64,000 nucleotides of DNA from Patescibacteria group bacterium UBA2772 (GCA_002352545.1 DEIO01000026.1:9644-73643), one strand, 5' to 3'; positions 27,573 through 36,406 are shown, numbered from the stretch's first letter. Made by a program: numbers and translations. Notes: generated by a model not told the origin, from the sequence alone.

Positions 27573-28805
27573 TTATGCAAAATATTTCCTATCCTTTAAC
27601 TCGTCGGGTAAATATTGCTGCTCTGAACTGTCTTCCTTAGGCGTATACTTATAACCCTTTCCATATCCTAAGTTTTTCATAAGTCTGGTTGGCGCATTTC
27701 TAATATGCTTTGGCACATCTAAGTTTCCAAACCTTTCCACGTCCTTCTTAGCTTCCTTATAAGCATCATATGCTAAGATGCTTTTTTTTGTTTTAGCCAG
27801 ATAAATAACACATTGGGAAAGATGAACATTGCACTCTGGAAATCCTATCTTCTTACAAGCATCAAAAACTGCATTTGACAAAATAAGCGCATGATTATCG
27901 GCCAGTCCAACGTCTTCTGCAGCAAAACGAACTAATCTTCTTGCAATATAAACAGGATCTTCACCTCCTTCTAACATCCTAGCTAGCCAATAAACACTTG
28001 CGTGCGCATCTCCTCCTCTCATTGCCTTGTGTAGTGCTGAGATGATATTGTAATGCTCTTCTCCATTTTTATCATACAATATATGTGTTTTTTGCAAAAT
28101 CTCCTTCACATCAACCTCTTCAATCTCTCTTTCTAGCTTGGAAACACTCTTTACACAAGCTTCTAATGTGTTTAGCGCCATTCTTGCGTCGCCATTTGAA
28201 AAGTCTGCTATGGTAGCGATTGCTTCTCTTTTTATAAGAATTTCTCCAGATTCAGTTTCTAGTTTCTTTAGTGTTTTCTTTAAGATACCTACCATTTCGC
28301 TTTTCGTGAGTTTTTCTAAAACAAAAACTCTTGCCCTGGAAACAAGCGCTGAATTTACTTCAAAACTAGGGTTTTCAGTAGTAGCACCTATCAAAATAAT
28401 TGTTCCATTCTCAATAAAAGGCAACAACACATCTTGTTGGGCTTTGTTCCATCTATGAATTTCATCTATAAACAATATTGTTTTCTTGTCTTTTTCTTGA
28501 AAAAGTTCTTTTGCGTTTTCAACAATCTCTACTAGAGCTTTCTTTCCACTGGAAACAGCACTCATTTGAATAAAGCTAGCGTTTGTTTTGTGTGCAATGA
28601 TATGCGCCAACGTTGTTTTTCCACTTCCTGGTGGACCCCATAGAATCATTGAAGGAACTGCGTCTCCCATTATTGCCCTCCTTAAAAAGCTTTTTTTACC
28701 AATTATTTTTTCTTGACCAAAAAAATCCGAGAGTATTCTCGGTCTTAACCTATCAGCAAGAGGTTGCTTTTGTTTTTTTTTAATTATTTCTTTTCTCATT
28801 TTCAA
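27573..28805 (-). CDS. rarA: RarA/MgsA, replication-associated recombination AAA+ ATPase
   Basis: A 410-residue AAA+ protein of the RarA/WRNIP1 family, clamp-loader-like and acting at stalled forks. It opens with [21 protein letters not shown], has Walker [17 protein letters not shown] (about 56), Walker [18 protein letters not shown] (about 108), sensor 1 [12 protein letters not shown] and the C-terminal tetramerisation region ([36 protein letters not shown]). A strong GAGGAGGGG ribosome binding site precedes the ATG. Two perfect DnaA boxes lie 70-145 bp upstream. Confidence 0.95.
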   Translation of the reverse strand: MKMRKEIIKKKQKQPLADRLRPRILSDFFGQEKIIGKKSFLRRAIMGDAVPSMILWGPPGSGKTTLAHIIAHKTNASFIQMSAVSSGKKALVEIVENAKELFQEKDKKTILFIDEIHRWNKAQQDVLLPFIENGTIILIGATTENPSFEVNSALVSRARVFVLEKLTKSEMVGILKKTLKKLETESGEILIKREAIATIADFSNGDARMALNTLEACVKSVSKLEREIEEVDVKEILQKTHILYDKNGEEHYNIISALHKAMRGGDAHASVYWLARMLEGGEDPVYIARRLVRFAAEDVGLADNHALILSNAVFDACKKIGFPECNVHLSQCVIYLAKTKKSILAYDAYKEAKKDVERFGNLDVPKHIRNAPTRLMKNLGYGKGYKYTPKEDSSEQQYLPDELKDRKYFA

Positions 28806-28868
28806 CTATTCCCCTCCTCTATATTTTAACACTTTACAGTATAAAAGCCTTACTTTAGGAAAACTTTT

Positions 28869-28951
28869 AAGTTATCCACAGCTTTTTTTATTTTTTTCAC
28901 ATTTTCTTCACAAATACCTTGTTTAGGCTTTTATTGGCCTGTGGATAACTT
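28869..28951. promoter_or_regulatory. Pair of perfect DnaA boxes in inverted orientation upstream of rarA
   Basis: TTATCCACA at 28872-28880 and TGTGGATAA at 28940-28948 are exact consensus DnaA boxes. They are part of a perfect 13-bp inverted repeat (AAGTTATCCACAG and its complement) separated by 57 bp of AT-rich DNA. They lie between the MFS gene and rarA, about 6 kb from dnaA. Confidence 0.7.
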
Positions 28952-28991
28952 GTGAGTCTTTTGGCTTTTTTGCCCTTTTACCTCTGATTTA

Positions 28992-30185
28992 TTACTTTTT
29001 CTTGCTACTTCTGAAATAAATCATATTAAAGGTTAAGGAAGCACCAGCTGCTAAAATAAAAACCCATTTCAAAGGAACAAATATCACAAGAATTATAATA
29101 GAAATGTACATAAAAGTTCTACCTATAGCAATTGCCATTTCATGTAAAACTGTAAATTCATCAACATAGTGACCTTGATCTGCTGCAATTTCATATGTCA
29201 CAGCATCAAAAGGAATTCTTAGAAAAATTTTGGAAAATTTATGAAACATATCAGCTAAAAAGATATGAAAAAACGTTAAAATGAATATTTTTCCTACCCA
29301 GATCAAAGCATACAGTACTGTTCCTACCTTTAATAAAGACTTTTTTGGCTTTTTATCAGCATATTTTCCCATAAAAAGCTGCATGATCATCGTTACTAAT
29401 ACCACGGCAGAGGAAATTGAACCAACCTTCATATAATCCCCTTCTAATATAATATAGATGAAAATAGGCCAAATAATTACACCTGCAACACTTTCTGCAC
29501 CATCAGCCATAAAAGCCAGTGTTGTACCAACATGACTCTTTTTAAACAATTTACCCCAAGTCTCACGATAACCCCATGAAAATTTTTCTTTAGTTCTAGG
29601 AATTGTGATGTATGGAATAAATGAACAAAGATAAATAACTATTCCTACAATGAAAAGTGAGTCGTATCCAAATTTTAAAATAATCCAACCAGCTAACATA
29701 GGCGCTATAACACCTATAAGACTAATTATTGATTGAATAAACCCAACTGTCTTTCCTTTATTTTTTTTACCTGAAAATTTTGCAAAATCAACATGATATG
29801 GCACCCAATAGAGAGTTCTCCTGATTGTTATGATTATAATCAAAAAAGGCACTACTATATTAATAGTGTCTTCTTTTAGCATTCTTAGTCCAAAAAAGTA
29901 AAGAGCTCCACAGAGTGTACTTAACTGCAAAGAGTACTTAAAACCAAATTTATTCAAAAATCTTGTCCCTAGTGGTAAGAACATTAAATAAAGAACTTGG
30001 CTCGCTAAATAATACAAAATTACTAATGTAATATTTTTATCAAAAAGTTCAAATAGGAATATTGGCAGAAAAACACCAAAAAAACCACCTGCTATATTAA
30101 TTATAACACTACTTGTTAATAATGAAACAAGACCATGAGAAAGCTTTTTATCAAAATATCGAGCTTTCTTAAATGATAATTTCAT
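28992..30185 (-). CDS. Major facilitator superfamily transporter
   Basis: A 397-residue protein with about 11-12 predicted membrane helices in two halves. The sequences IINIAGGFFGVFLPIFLFELF, TVGFIQSIISLIGVIAPMLAGWI and MADGAESVAGVIIWPIFIYIIL are MFS-like. The substrate cannot be inferred, and no antiporter motif C was recognised. It is the gene immediately upstream of the rarA intergenic region on the same strand. Confidence 0.85.
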   Translation of the reverse strand: MKLSFKKARYFDKKLSHGLVSLLTSSVIINIAGGFFGVFLPIFLFELFDKNITLVILYYLASQVLYLMFLPLGTRFLNKFGFKYSLQLSTLCGALYFFGLRMLKEDTINIVVPFLIIIITIRRTLYWVPYHVDFAKFSGKKNKGKTVGFIQSIISLIGVIAPMLAGWIILKFGYDSLFIVGIVIYLCSFIPYITIPRTKEKFSWGYRETWGKLFKKSHVGTTLAFMADGAESVAGVIIWPIFIYIILEGDYMKVGSISSAVVLVTMIMQLFMGKYADKKPKKSLLKVGTVLYALIWVGKIFILTFFHIFLADMFHKFSKIFLRIPFDAVTYEIAADQGHYVDEFTVLHEMAIAIGRTFMYISIIILVIFVPLKWVFILAAGASLTFNMIYFRSSKKK

Positions 30186-30212
30186 CTACTTTATTTTTAT
30201 TTTTACTTGATG

Positions 30213-30285
30213 TGGGACCAGGAGGATTTGAACCTCCGACCAATCGGTTATGAGCCGAGCGCTCTAACCCCTGAGCTATGGTCCC
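30213..30285 (-). tRNA. tRNA with CAT anticodon (elongator Met or Ile2)
   Basis: A 73-nt cloverleaf with acceptor GGGACCA/TGGTCCC, D-stem GCTC/GAGC, anticodon stem CTCGG/CCGAT, loop CTCATAA, T-loop TTCAAAT, discriminator A. The paired first base excludes initiator tRNA. The overall sequence is close to tRNA-Ile2, whose C34 is modified to lysidine, but elongator Met cannot be excluded. Confidence 0.93.
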
Positions 30286-30354
30286 TAAAATACTCACCCT
30301 GTTACTATAAACAAAATATTTCTTCTGGTCAATCCCTTTTATATTTCAATATCT

Positions 30355-30670
30355 CTAACTAAAAAATTCAAATATCCTTATATTCCGTAAAAATGCCTGC
30401 TTCAAATCTACCCAACAAGGTTTTTTTGCAAAAAAAGAAGTTCCTTACTAGTCTCATAAGAATAAAAAGTTCTTAATATCACTCTTTCCTTCTTTATTAA
30501 TTTGCCTTTATTAAAGATTTCTAACCATTTTTTATTTTTCTTAAAAAAATAAAAGTGAAAAACAAATAAAAATATTCCTAAAATCAAGTCTTTCTAGATT
30601 AAATTCTCTTACTCCTTATATTAAAATAGATGCTGATAAGAAAACACCCCCAGGTAAGGACAAACAACAT
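30355..30670 (-). pseudogene. Probable decayed gene for a small membrane-associated protein
   Basis: This stretch of roughly 490 gene-free bases (30286-30775) contains no ORF over 60 codons. On the minus strand from an ATG at 30670, a continuous protein-like sequence can be followed through three or four frame changes, mostly in A/T runs: a hydrophobic start (MLFVLTWGCFLISIYFNIR), then NLERLDFRNIF, an aromatic stretch, NKKWLEIFNKGKLIKKERV, FYSYETSKELLFLQKNLVG and RFEAGIFTEYKDI. I cannot name the family. It could still be non-coding. Confidence 0.35.
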
Positions 30671-30775
30671 CGGTTTAATAAACTATAAACTTTTCATATA
30701 AGTGGTTTCTTTTTCTAGTTTTTAAGCATGTAACCCATTTTTGGTAGAAAATCCCTTGCCTTATTTTAATAAGTG

Positions 30776-32872
30776 CTATTTAACCCAATGTTTTTCTTTT
30801 GTTTTTTTATCTTCTTCTTTTCTTGTTTCTCCTATTTTTTTCCTAGCTAACCTCCTTAAAACATTTAAATTTTTATCTTTTAACTTTTTAGCTAATCCTA
30901 TAAGTTGCTGTTTTTCGTTTATCTTAGGATCTTTAATGACTTTCACAAGTAAAACTTCTAAAATAGCACCTATTTGTGGACTAGGTTTTATTTTCAGTTC
31001 TTTAATAATATCATTTCCGTTTATTTTTAATTGTTTTACTGAAATAGGATCTTTTGACACCTTTTCAACCATATATTGAAAATGTCTTAATTTATAAGGA
31101 ATGGCCTTTGGGACACCGCTACCCAATCTATCCCCAACCCTAACATCAATTAAATCATTAATGTTATCAATTCCTACTTTTCCTATAACCCTCCTAACAC
31201 CTGCTTCTCCAACCTCATCTACATTATAATAAAACATATGATTTTTAACCAAAAGCGTTGTTTTTTCAATTATCTGTCTTGGAAACTTCAATCTTCTAAG
31301 TATTTTGTTTGTTATTTTAGCACCAACATGTTCATGGTTATAAAAGGTTGATTTCTCACCAATTCCCTCCTTAACTGCTGGTTTTCCTATATCATGTAAA
31401 AATGCAGCTAATCTTACTTCTAGCTTCTTAGAGGGACATTTAGCCAGACTTGCTACTAAATGCTTGTAAACAGTATTGTAAGGTCCATAGTAGTGATGAT
31501 GATTTTGTTTAATACTTATTGTTTGAACAACTTCTGGCATTATATATTTCATTAAGCCTGTTTCAACTAAAAGTTCAATCCCTTCTTCAGGATGATTTGA
31601 TAATATAATTTTTTCAAATTCATCTCGAATTCTTTCTAGTGAAACAAAGGACATATTGTAAACTCTTTTTATAATAGCTTTTTTTGTTTCCTTTTCTATT
31701 TCAAAACCTAATACAACCGCAAATCTAACAGCTCTAAGCATTCTCAGTGCATCTTCTTGAAATCTTTCATCTGGATCACCAACAGCTCTAATTGTTTTAT
31801 TTTCAAGATCTTTTTGTCCATCAAATAGGTCAATCACCTTATATCCCTCTTCTTTAGAAATTTCCTTGTTTTCTTTTTTACCAATATCCCCTAGTTTGAT
31901 TGCCATGGCATTTATAGTAAAATCCCTCCTAGAAAGGTCTTCTTGGAGTGTTTTGGCAAATATAACACCATCTGGATGTCTTTTGTCTGAATACTTTGAT
32001 TCTATTCTATATGTTGTTATTTCAATATTTTCCCCTTCTATAAGCTTTATTTGTGGAATTTTAAATAAATCACTTTGCTTATTGAAACAATTAATTGAAT
32101 CATGCATAAGTTCACTGCCCTTTTTTGTGATTATTTCTTTAAATACACCTTCTTTGTTGAAATGATCCTTAAGCCAACCATTGTGTTGTGTTTTTGCTTC
32201 GTCTTCCAAAAGATTGATTCTTTCAATCGAAAGACTATCTATCAGATCAGCTTCTAGTAAAATTTGTGCTTCAAAACTTTTTCTTGAAACATCATAATTG
32301 TGATTGATAGCTTCTTTTAGGAATTTTATAGTCTTTTTTTCTAAATCAAGTGTTTGCATTTCAATCTCAAACACTTCTTGCCCTTTGATTATATGAGATT
32401 TTTTCCCTTTTATTGCCCTACCCGTATCATGAAAAGTTACTATTAATTCAATGATCTTATCATTAATACATTTAAAGTCACTAGCTATAAAAACTGCATT
32501 TTTAACAACATTTTGTGAATGTAAAAGTCCATGTCTCTTACACTTTATCTTGCTAAGATATTTTTTCTTGGCAATTTCAATAAGTTCATCAATTTGCTCA
32601 CTAGTTATTGAAACTTCCCTAGAAATAACCTTTAATTCAGAGAGATACTTATCTGGCACAATAACTGTTCCAAATTTATTCTCATATTTTCCGTCAGGAA
32701 AAACCCATAATACCTGTTTAGGGGTTGCTTTTGTTGTTATATCCCAATCATTGGGCTTTTTTTCTAATAAAGTATCCCTTACGCATCCGCCAACAACAAA
32801 TGCATCAAAATTGTTTTTCTCCAACTTTGACAGTGCTAATTTAACACATTTGGGGATTTTTAAATTTTTCAT
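30776..32872 (-). CDS. cca: CCA tRNA nucleotidyltransferase with an extra HD domain inserted in the catalytic domain
   Basis: A 698-residue class II CCA-adding enzyme that builds the tRNA 3' CCA end; this is needed because none of the tRNA genes here encodes CCA. N-terminal landmarks are VVGGCVRDTLL, the metal-binding NDWDITT (about 41-47) and ENKFGTVIVP. The catalytic domain then breaks off and resumes at about residue 282 with IEITTYRIES, RHPDGVIF, LSRRDFTINAMAI and RMLRAVRFA. Residues about 75-281 form an insert containing a complete HD signature (HGLLHSQNV, FHDTGR, KSHIIKG, INHNY, ADLID). The normal C-terminal HD domain (FLHDIGKPAV, NHEHVGA, VKNHMF) is also present. Typical family length is 400-480. 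The reading frame is uninterrupted. Confidence 0.92.
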   Translation of the reverse strand: MKNLKIPKCVKLALSKLEKNNFDAFVVGGCVRDTLLEKKPNDWDITTKATPKQVLWVFPDGKYENKFGTVIVPDKYLSELKVISREVSITSEQIDELIEIAKKKYLSKIKCKRHGLLHSQNVVKNAVFIASDFKCINDKIIELIVTFHDTGRAIKGKKSHIIKGQEVFEIEMQTLDLEKKTIKFLKEAINHNYDVSRKSFEAQILLEADLIDSLSIERINLLEDEAKTQHNGWLKDHFNKEGVFKEIITKKGSELMHDSINCFNKQSDLFKIPQIKLIEGENIEITTYRIESKYSDKRHPDGVIFAKTLQEDLSRRDFTINAMAIKLGDIGKKENKEISKEEGYKVIDLFDGQKDLENKTIRAVGDPDERFQEDALRMLRAVRFAVVLGFEIEKETKKAIIKRVYNMSFVSLERIRDEFEKIILSNHPEEGIELLVETGLMKYIMPEVVQTISIKQNHHHYYGPYNTVYKHLVASLAKCPSKKLEVRLAAFLHDIGKPAVKEGIGEKSTFYNHEHVGAKITNKILRRLKFPRQIIEKTTLLVKNHMFYYNVDEVGEAGVRRVIGKVGIDNINDLIDVRVGDRLGSGVPKAIPYKLRHFQYMVEKVSKDPISVKQLKINGNDIIKELKIKPSPQIGAILEVLLVKVIKDPKINEKQQLIGLAKKLKDKNLNVLRRLARKKIGETRKEEDKKTKEKHWVK

Positions 32873-32887
32873 ATTTAAATATCAATG

Positions 32888-32959
32888 TGCCCTCGGTAAG
32901 AATCGAACTTACATCTAAGGCTTAGGAGTCCCTTATTCTATCCATTGAACTACGAGAGC
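32888..32959 (-). tRNA. tRNA-Arg (anticodon CCT)
   Basis: A 72-nt cloverleaf with acceptor GCTCTCG/CGAGGGC (one U-G), D-stem GTTC/GAAT, loop CTCCTAA, T-stem GTAAG/CTTAC, T-loop TTCGATT, discriminator A. The anticodon stem AGGGA/GCCTT has one G-U and an A-G mismatch next to the loop. It reads AGG. CCA is not encoded. Confidence 0.85.
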
Positions 32960-32966
32960 AAAAAAT

Positions 32967-33032
32967 GGCACTATGGGGACCCCCAAACCTCTCCCATGCC
33001 ATGAAAGTACTTTACCAACTGAGCTATATCCC
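32967..33032 (-). pseudogene. Degenerate tRNA-Ala (GGC)-like sequence without a T-arm
   Basis: The 5' half is a good tRNA-Ala: GGGATAT, AGCTCAGTTGGTA and an anticodon stem-loop CTTTC-ATGGCAT-GGGAG (anticodon GGC). The D-stem 3' strand is AAGT instead of GAGC. The T-arm has lost the TTCRA loop and collapses to GGGGTCCCC. The 3' acceptor strand (TAGTGCC) no longer pairs properly with the 5' strand. It lies 7 bp upstream of tRNA-Arg on the same strand. Most likely a tRNA pseudogene. Confidence 0.65.
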
Positions 33033-33263
33033 TAAAAATATAGAGTTTTTTGAATTTTGTACTTTTCTTCTAAAAATTCCTATCTTTCCCTTTTAATCAT
33101 ATATACAACAAAATAGATAAAAAATCAAATCTTTTCTCAAACATTTTTCAAAATTTATAAAAAACCTTATTTCTTTATTTATCTAAATATATTGCTCTTT
33201 TATTCTTTGTTTATAGTATTATTCTTTGTTTAATGAATTTATACTCTATTATTAACCCTTCCA

Positions 33264-33611
33264 TGTTTCACGTGGAACAGTTAATACTTCTATTTACGTT
33301 GTTCCACATGGAACAACTTGTTTTATTTATCTTCCTCCCAATAATTTCTGGATTTTCTAAACTTAACATGTTCCACGTGAAACATGTTAAATTTGTTTTT
33401 ATGTTGTTCCACGTGAAACAGTAAAGAATTAATTTTATGTTACTCCACGTTAAACAATACATTTCATTAACAACTCCTTTTTCCTTTCGTTATTTACTTG
33501 CTCCATAAAGAACAAGTAAATAACTTCTTTTTTTTTGATGTTCCACATGGAACAGTTTAATCAACAAAAGAGTATTGCTTTGCTTAATGATATTATGTTC
33601 CACATGGAACA
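33264..33611. promoter_or_regulatory. parS centromere-like cluster (ParB/Spo0J binding sites)
   Basis: The 885-bp gene-free region 33033-33917 carries 16-bp palindromes of the form TGTTYCACRTGRAACA. Strong copies are at 33264-33279, 33300-33315, 33369-33384, 33405-33420, 33539-33554 and 33596-33611. Degenerate copies are at 33441-33456 and 33499-33514. The copies at 33369 and 33405 differ at one or no base from the classic bacterial parS (TGTTTCACGTGAAACA). Three neighbouring intervals are exactly 36 bp. The position 1.4 kb before dnaA fits an origin-proximal centromere. ParA/ParB genes are not in the window. I see nothing else in the flanks (33033-33260, 33612-33900) beyond AT-rich DNA and TTGACA-like hexamers near 33770 and 33786. 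Confidence 0.88.
33489..33524. repeat. 12-bp perfect inverted repeat around a degenerate parS site
   Basis: GTTATTTACTTG (33489-33500) and CAAGTAAATAAC (33513-33524) enclose the weakest parS-like copy. They are followed by a T run on the plus strand, so the element could also act as a terminator. Confidence 0.6.
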
Positions 33612-33917
33612 TAATATATTTGTAATCTTATATTCAATATTTTTATTGCTTATTATTTTTTTTATAAAATGACTGTTGTTTTTTGTCAACTCTTTTAAAC
33701 ACCTTTTTTAAACCTTTTTATAGAATTTTTATTTATATTTTGATGTTTTGTTTTGTTTTATTGACAAAAAACTATATTTATGTCTTGACAAAACAAAGGC
33801 TATTGATAGTCTTAAAATAAGAAGTTCTTTCACATTGTTTTGTAAAAAATTTAAAACGCTTACCAAAGCAACATTAACATATCTACGTTGGCTTAAAATC
33901 AACAAAAGGAGCTTGTT

Positions 33918-34802
33918 ATGACGAAAAAATTATTTTTTCTTTTAACCATGATTATCGTCGGGTCTCTTTCCTTTGGAAACATGGCTCAAGCTAAATCTTT
34001 TAAAAAAATCATAACTGGTGCAACTTGGATGGCCGTTACGCCAAACTCTGATACTGGTTTGTGGGAATTTCGAAGAAATGGGGAGATGTTTAGTAATTTT
34101 GAATTTGATGTCAAATTCAAAATTGAAAATTCTCAACTCTTCTTAATGCGCAAAAAAGGGCCAAAAAGGGGAACTTACTTGAGATTTAATCTTCAAAAAA
34201 GGGGCGATCTTATTTATATATCATGGACCTCAGGTAAACCCTTTCTGTCGTTACATCCTTGTCCAAACGGTTTTAAGGAACTGACGTTGGCCTCAAAAGA
34301 AGAAAATGGAAGAAAAAAGCTTTCTTTGGCCAAAAAATCCTTAAAAAAATCGTCTGATCCCTTTATTCAAAGAAAGGTTGCTCAACTTCTTTTTGACAAT
34401 AATTATTTTAAAGACGCTCGGGATGTTTTCCTTAAATTGGGTGAAACAGAGAAAATTGCTGCTTGTAATATTATGTATATAGCAACAACTAGAAAGATTC
34501 CTCGTGGGGTCAATATAGAATCTGCTGCTAAAACATTTTGGGCTGCCAATGCTGCCAATCACCCGTCACTTGAAGTTTTCTACTTAAGAGCTGAAGCAAT
34601 CGCCTATGCCTGCGCTATTACTGGAAAGCACAAAAAAGCTCATGAGTATCAGGCGTCACTTTATCGTCAAGCAGAAAGATTTAAAATCCTAAAGGCAAGG
34701 GAGATGAAAAAAGCTGGGATTAATATCCCTAGAATTGTACAAACTATGCACCAATATGAAAAAGGGAATTGTCCAAAGAAGTTCGATATGAGTGGTATTT
34801 AA
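33918..34802 (+). CDS. Secreted protein of unknown function next to the origin
   Basis: A 294-residue protein with a clear signal peptide (MTKKLFFLLTMIIVGSLSFG, cleavage after the AQA near residue 25). The N-terminal half has beta-strand character (about 30-130). The C-terminal half is helical and TPR-like (KVAQLLFDNNYFKDARDVFLK, YLRAEAIAYACAITGKHKKA). A strong AAAGGAG ribosome binding site lies 7 bp before the ATG and a good terminator follows, so it forms its own transcription unit. Export signals of this clarity and a strong ribosome binding site are uncommon in this window. No family was recognised. Confidence 0.75.
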   Translation: MTKKLFFLLTMIIVGSLSFGNMAQAKSFKKIITGATWMAVTPNSDTGLWEFRRNGEMFSNFEFDVKFKIENSQLFLMRKKGPKRGTYLRFNLQKRGDLIYISWTSGKPFLSLHPCPNGFKELTLASKEENGRKKLSLAKKSLKKSSDPFIQRKVAQLLFDNNYFKDARDVFLKLGETEKIAACNIMYIATTRKIPRGVNIESAAKTFWAANAANHPSLEVFYLRAEAIAYACAITGKHKKAHEYQASLYRQAERFKILKAREMKKAGINIPRIVQTMHQYEKGNCPKKFDMSGI

Positions 34803-34824
34803 AACAATGTTTTGGTAAGTGTTG

Positions 34825-34863
34825 GGGTCTCTGTATTATTATTTACGGAGACTCTTTTCTTTT
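34825..34863 (+). terminator. Terminator after the secreted origin-proximal gene
   Basis: The 10-bp stem GGGTCTCTGT/ACGGAGACTC (two G-T pairs, 10-nt loop) is followed by a TTTTCTTTTC tail. Confidence 0.75.
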
Positions 34864-34864
34864 C

Positions 34865-34894
34865 TTGACATCTTTTCTTGACAAAAAATATATT
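34865..34894 (+). promoter_or_regulatory. dnaA promoter
   Basis: TTGACA (34865-34870), an 18-bp spacer and TATATT (34889-34894). A second TTGACA at 34878 may form an overlapping promoter. The gap to the dnaA start is about 110 bp. Confidence 0.65.
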
Positions 34895-34916
34895 TAGCAG
34901 TAGGTTTTTATTCTAC

Positions 34917-34936
34917 TTTTCCACACTTTGTCCACA
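34917..34936 (+). promoter_or_regulatory. Two adjacent near-consensus DnaA boxes in the dnaA leader
   Basis: TTTTCCACA (34917-34925) and TTGTCCACA (34928-34936) each differ from TTATCCACA at one base. They lie just downstream of the dnaA promoter, where autoregulatory boxes are usually found. Confidence 0.6.
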
Positions 34937-35005
34937 ATCTTTAAGCTTTTTAAATTGATAAAAGGTTAAAACTACTCTACAATGAGAAAAGATATTAACT
35001 AAAGA

Positions 35006-36406
35006 ATGATTATTATGACCAACGAAGAGCTGTGGCAAGCTGTGTTGGGGGAGATGGAGCTATCAATTTCTAAGGCTAGTTTTACTACATGGTTTAAAAA
35101 TACCTCTATTTTTGGTATTTCAGAAAATCTAATTGTTATTTCCGTTCCTAATATATTCGCAAAAGAATGGCTTGAAAAAAAATACAAAGAAAACTTATTA
35201 AAAGCCATCAGACAATATGATACAAAAATAACATCCCTCTCTTGTAAAATAGGCAATTCAGAAAATAATATAGTTTCTTCAACTAATAAAGAATCCTCTT
35301 CTGACCAAAATATCAGAAGAACGATAGATATTAGAAAATCTTTTATAAATAAACCTATACAGAAAAGACCTAACTCTTATAGATCTAATTTAAACAAACG
35401 TTATTCTTTTGAAAGTTTTGTTGTAGGTAGTAATAATGAATTGGCTTATGCTGCTTGCCGTTCAATCGCCGAGTCTCCTGGTAAAAACTACAATCCTTTG
35501 TTTATTTATGGTGGTGTTGGTCTGGGAAAAACCCATTTACTTCAATCAACAGGAAATTATGCTTTAGAAATAAATCCCGATATCAAAATTCGTTATGTGA
35601 GTATGGAACGCTTCACAAATGAATTGGTTGATGCTATTCAAAAATCTCGTGCTAAGGAGTTTAAAAACAACTATATTGACTTAGATATACTTATTTTAGA
35701 TGATGTTCAGTTTTTAGCAGGAAAAGAAAAGACACAGGAAGAATTTTTTCATATATTTGAATCTTTATATCACTTAGGTAAACAAATAATACTAAGTTCT
35801 GATAGAGCTCCTAAATCAATTCCTACGATAGAAGATCGTTTGAGATCTCGTTTTGAAGGAGGAATGATGGCTGATGTTAATAAGCCTGACCTTGAAACTA
35901 GAATAGCTATTATTAATAAGAAACTAACAGAAAAGAATTCTTCCTTACCAGAAAATGTCGTAGAATATCTAGCTACCAATATTTATCATAATGTTAGAGA
36001 ACTAGAAGGTGCTTTAAATAAAATTATTGTCACTTTTCAACTAAGAAATACCATCCCCACAATAGAAGATGTTACTGAATTAACTAGAGATGTTATTTCA
36101 GTTAACAGACAAAAAAATCTAACTACATCTAAGATAATAAAATCAGTTTCTGATTTTTATGATGTTAAACTAGAAGAGGTTATTGGTAAATCTAGACAGA
36201 AAAAAATTGTTAAACCTAGACAAATTAGTGTTTATTTTTTAAGACAAGAGTTAAATCTATCTTTTCCTGAAATAGGGAAGGTATTAGGTGGTAGAGATCA
36301 TTCAACGGCTATATATGCTTATGAAAAAATAACGAAGGAATTAGAAAATAATCTTTTATTAAAAGATCAACTTAAGTTTATTAAAGAGAAATTCATCGAA
36401 TATTAG
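35006..36406 (+). CDS. dnaA: Chromosomal replication initiator DnaA
   Basis: A 466-residue DnaA. The N-terminal DnaB-interacting domain I (ELWQAVLGEMELSISKASF), a variable domain II (about 85-115), the AAA+ domain III with Walker A YGGVGLGKTHLLQ (about 168) and Walker B LDILILDDVQFLAGKEKTQ, and the DNA-binding domain IV ending in the signature GGRDHSTAIYAYEKI are all present. The second ATG at 35015 (MTNEELW) fits the family N-terminus better, so the true start may be there. dnaN lies 278 bp downstream on the same strand. Confidence 0.98.
   Translation: MIIMTNEELWQAVLGEMELSISKASFTTWFKNTSIFGISENLIVISVPNIFAKEWLEKKYKENLLKAIRQYDTKITSLSCKIGNSENNIVSSTNKESSSDQNIRRTIDIRKSFINKPIQKRPNSYRSNLNKRYSFESFVVGSNNELAYAACRSIAESPGKNYNPLFIYGGVGLGKTHLLQSTGNYALEINPDIKIRYVSMERFTNELVDAIQKSRAKEFKNNYIDLDILILDDVQFLAGKEKTQEEFFHIFESLYHLGKQIILSSDRAPKSIPTIEDRLRSRFEGGMMADVNKPDLETRIAIINKKLTEKNSSLPENVVEYLATNIYHNVRELEGALNKIIVTFQLRNTIPTIEDVTELTRDVISVNRQKNLTTSKIIKSVSDFYDVKLEEVIGKSRQKKIVKPRQISVYFLRQELNLSFPEIGKVLGGRDHSTAIYAYEKITKELENNLLLKDQLKFIKEKFIEY

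Noticed and set aside
32033..32650. Intein in cca
   Set aside because: The insert lacks the Cys/Ser start, the His-Asn end and splicing motifs; it carries an HD domain instead.
33233..33462. Short ORFs on both strands reading MFHVE/MFHVK-type repeats
   Set aside because: They are translations of the parS palindromes and have no start signal or family resemblance.
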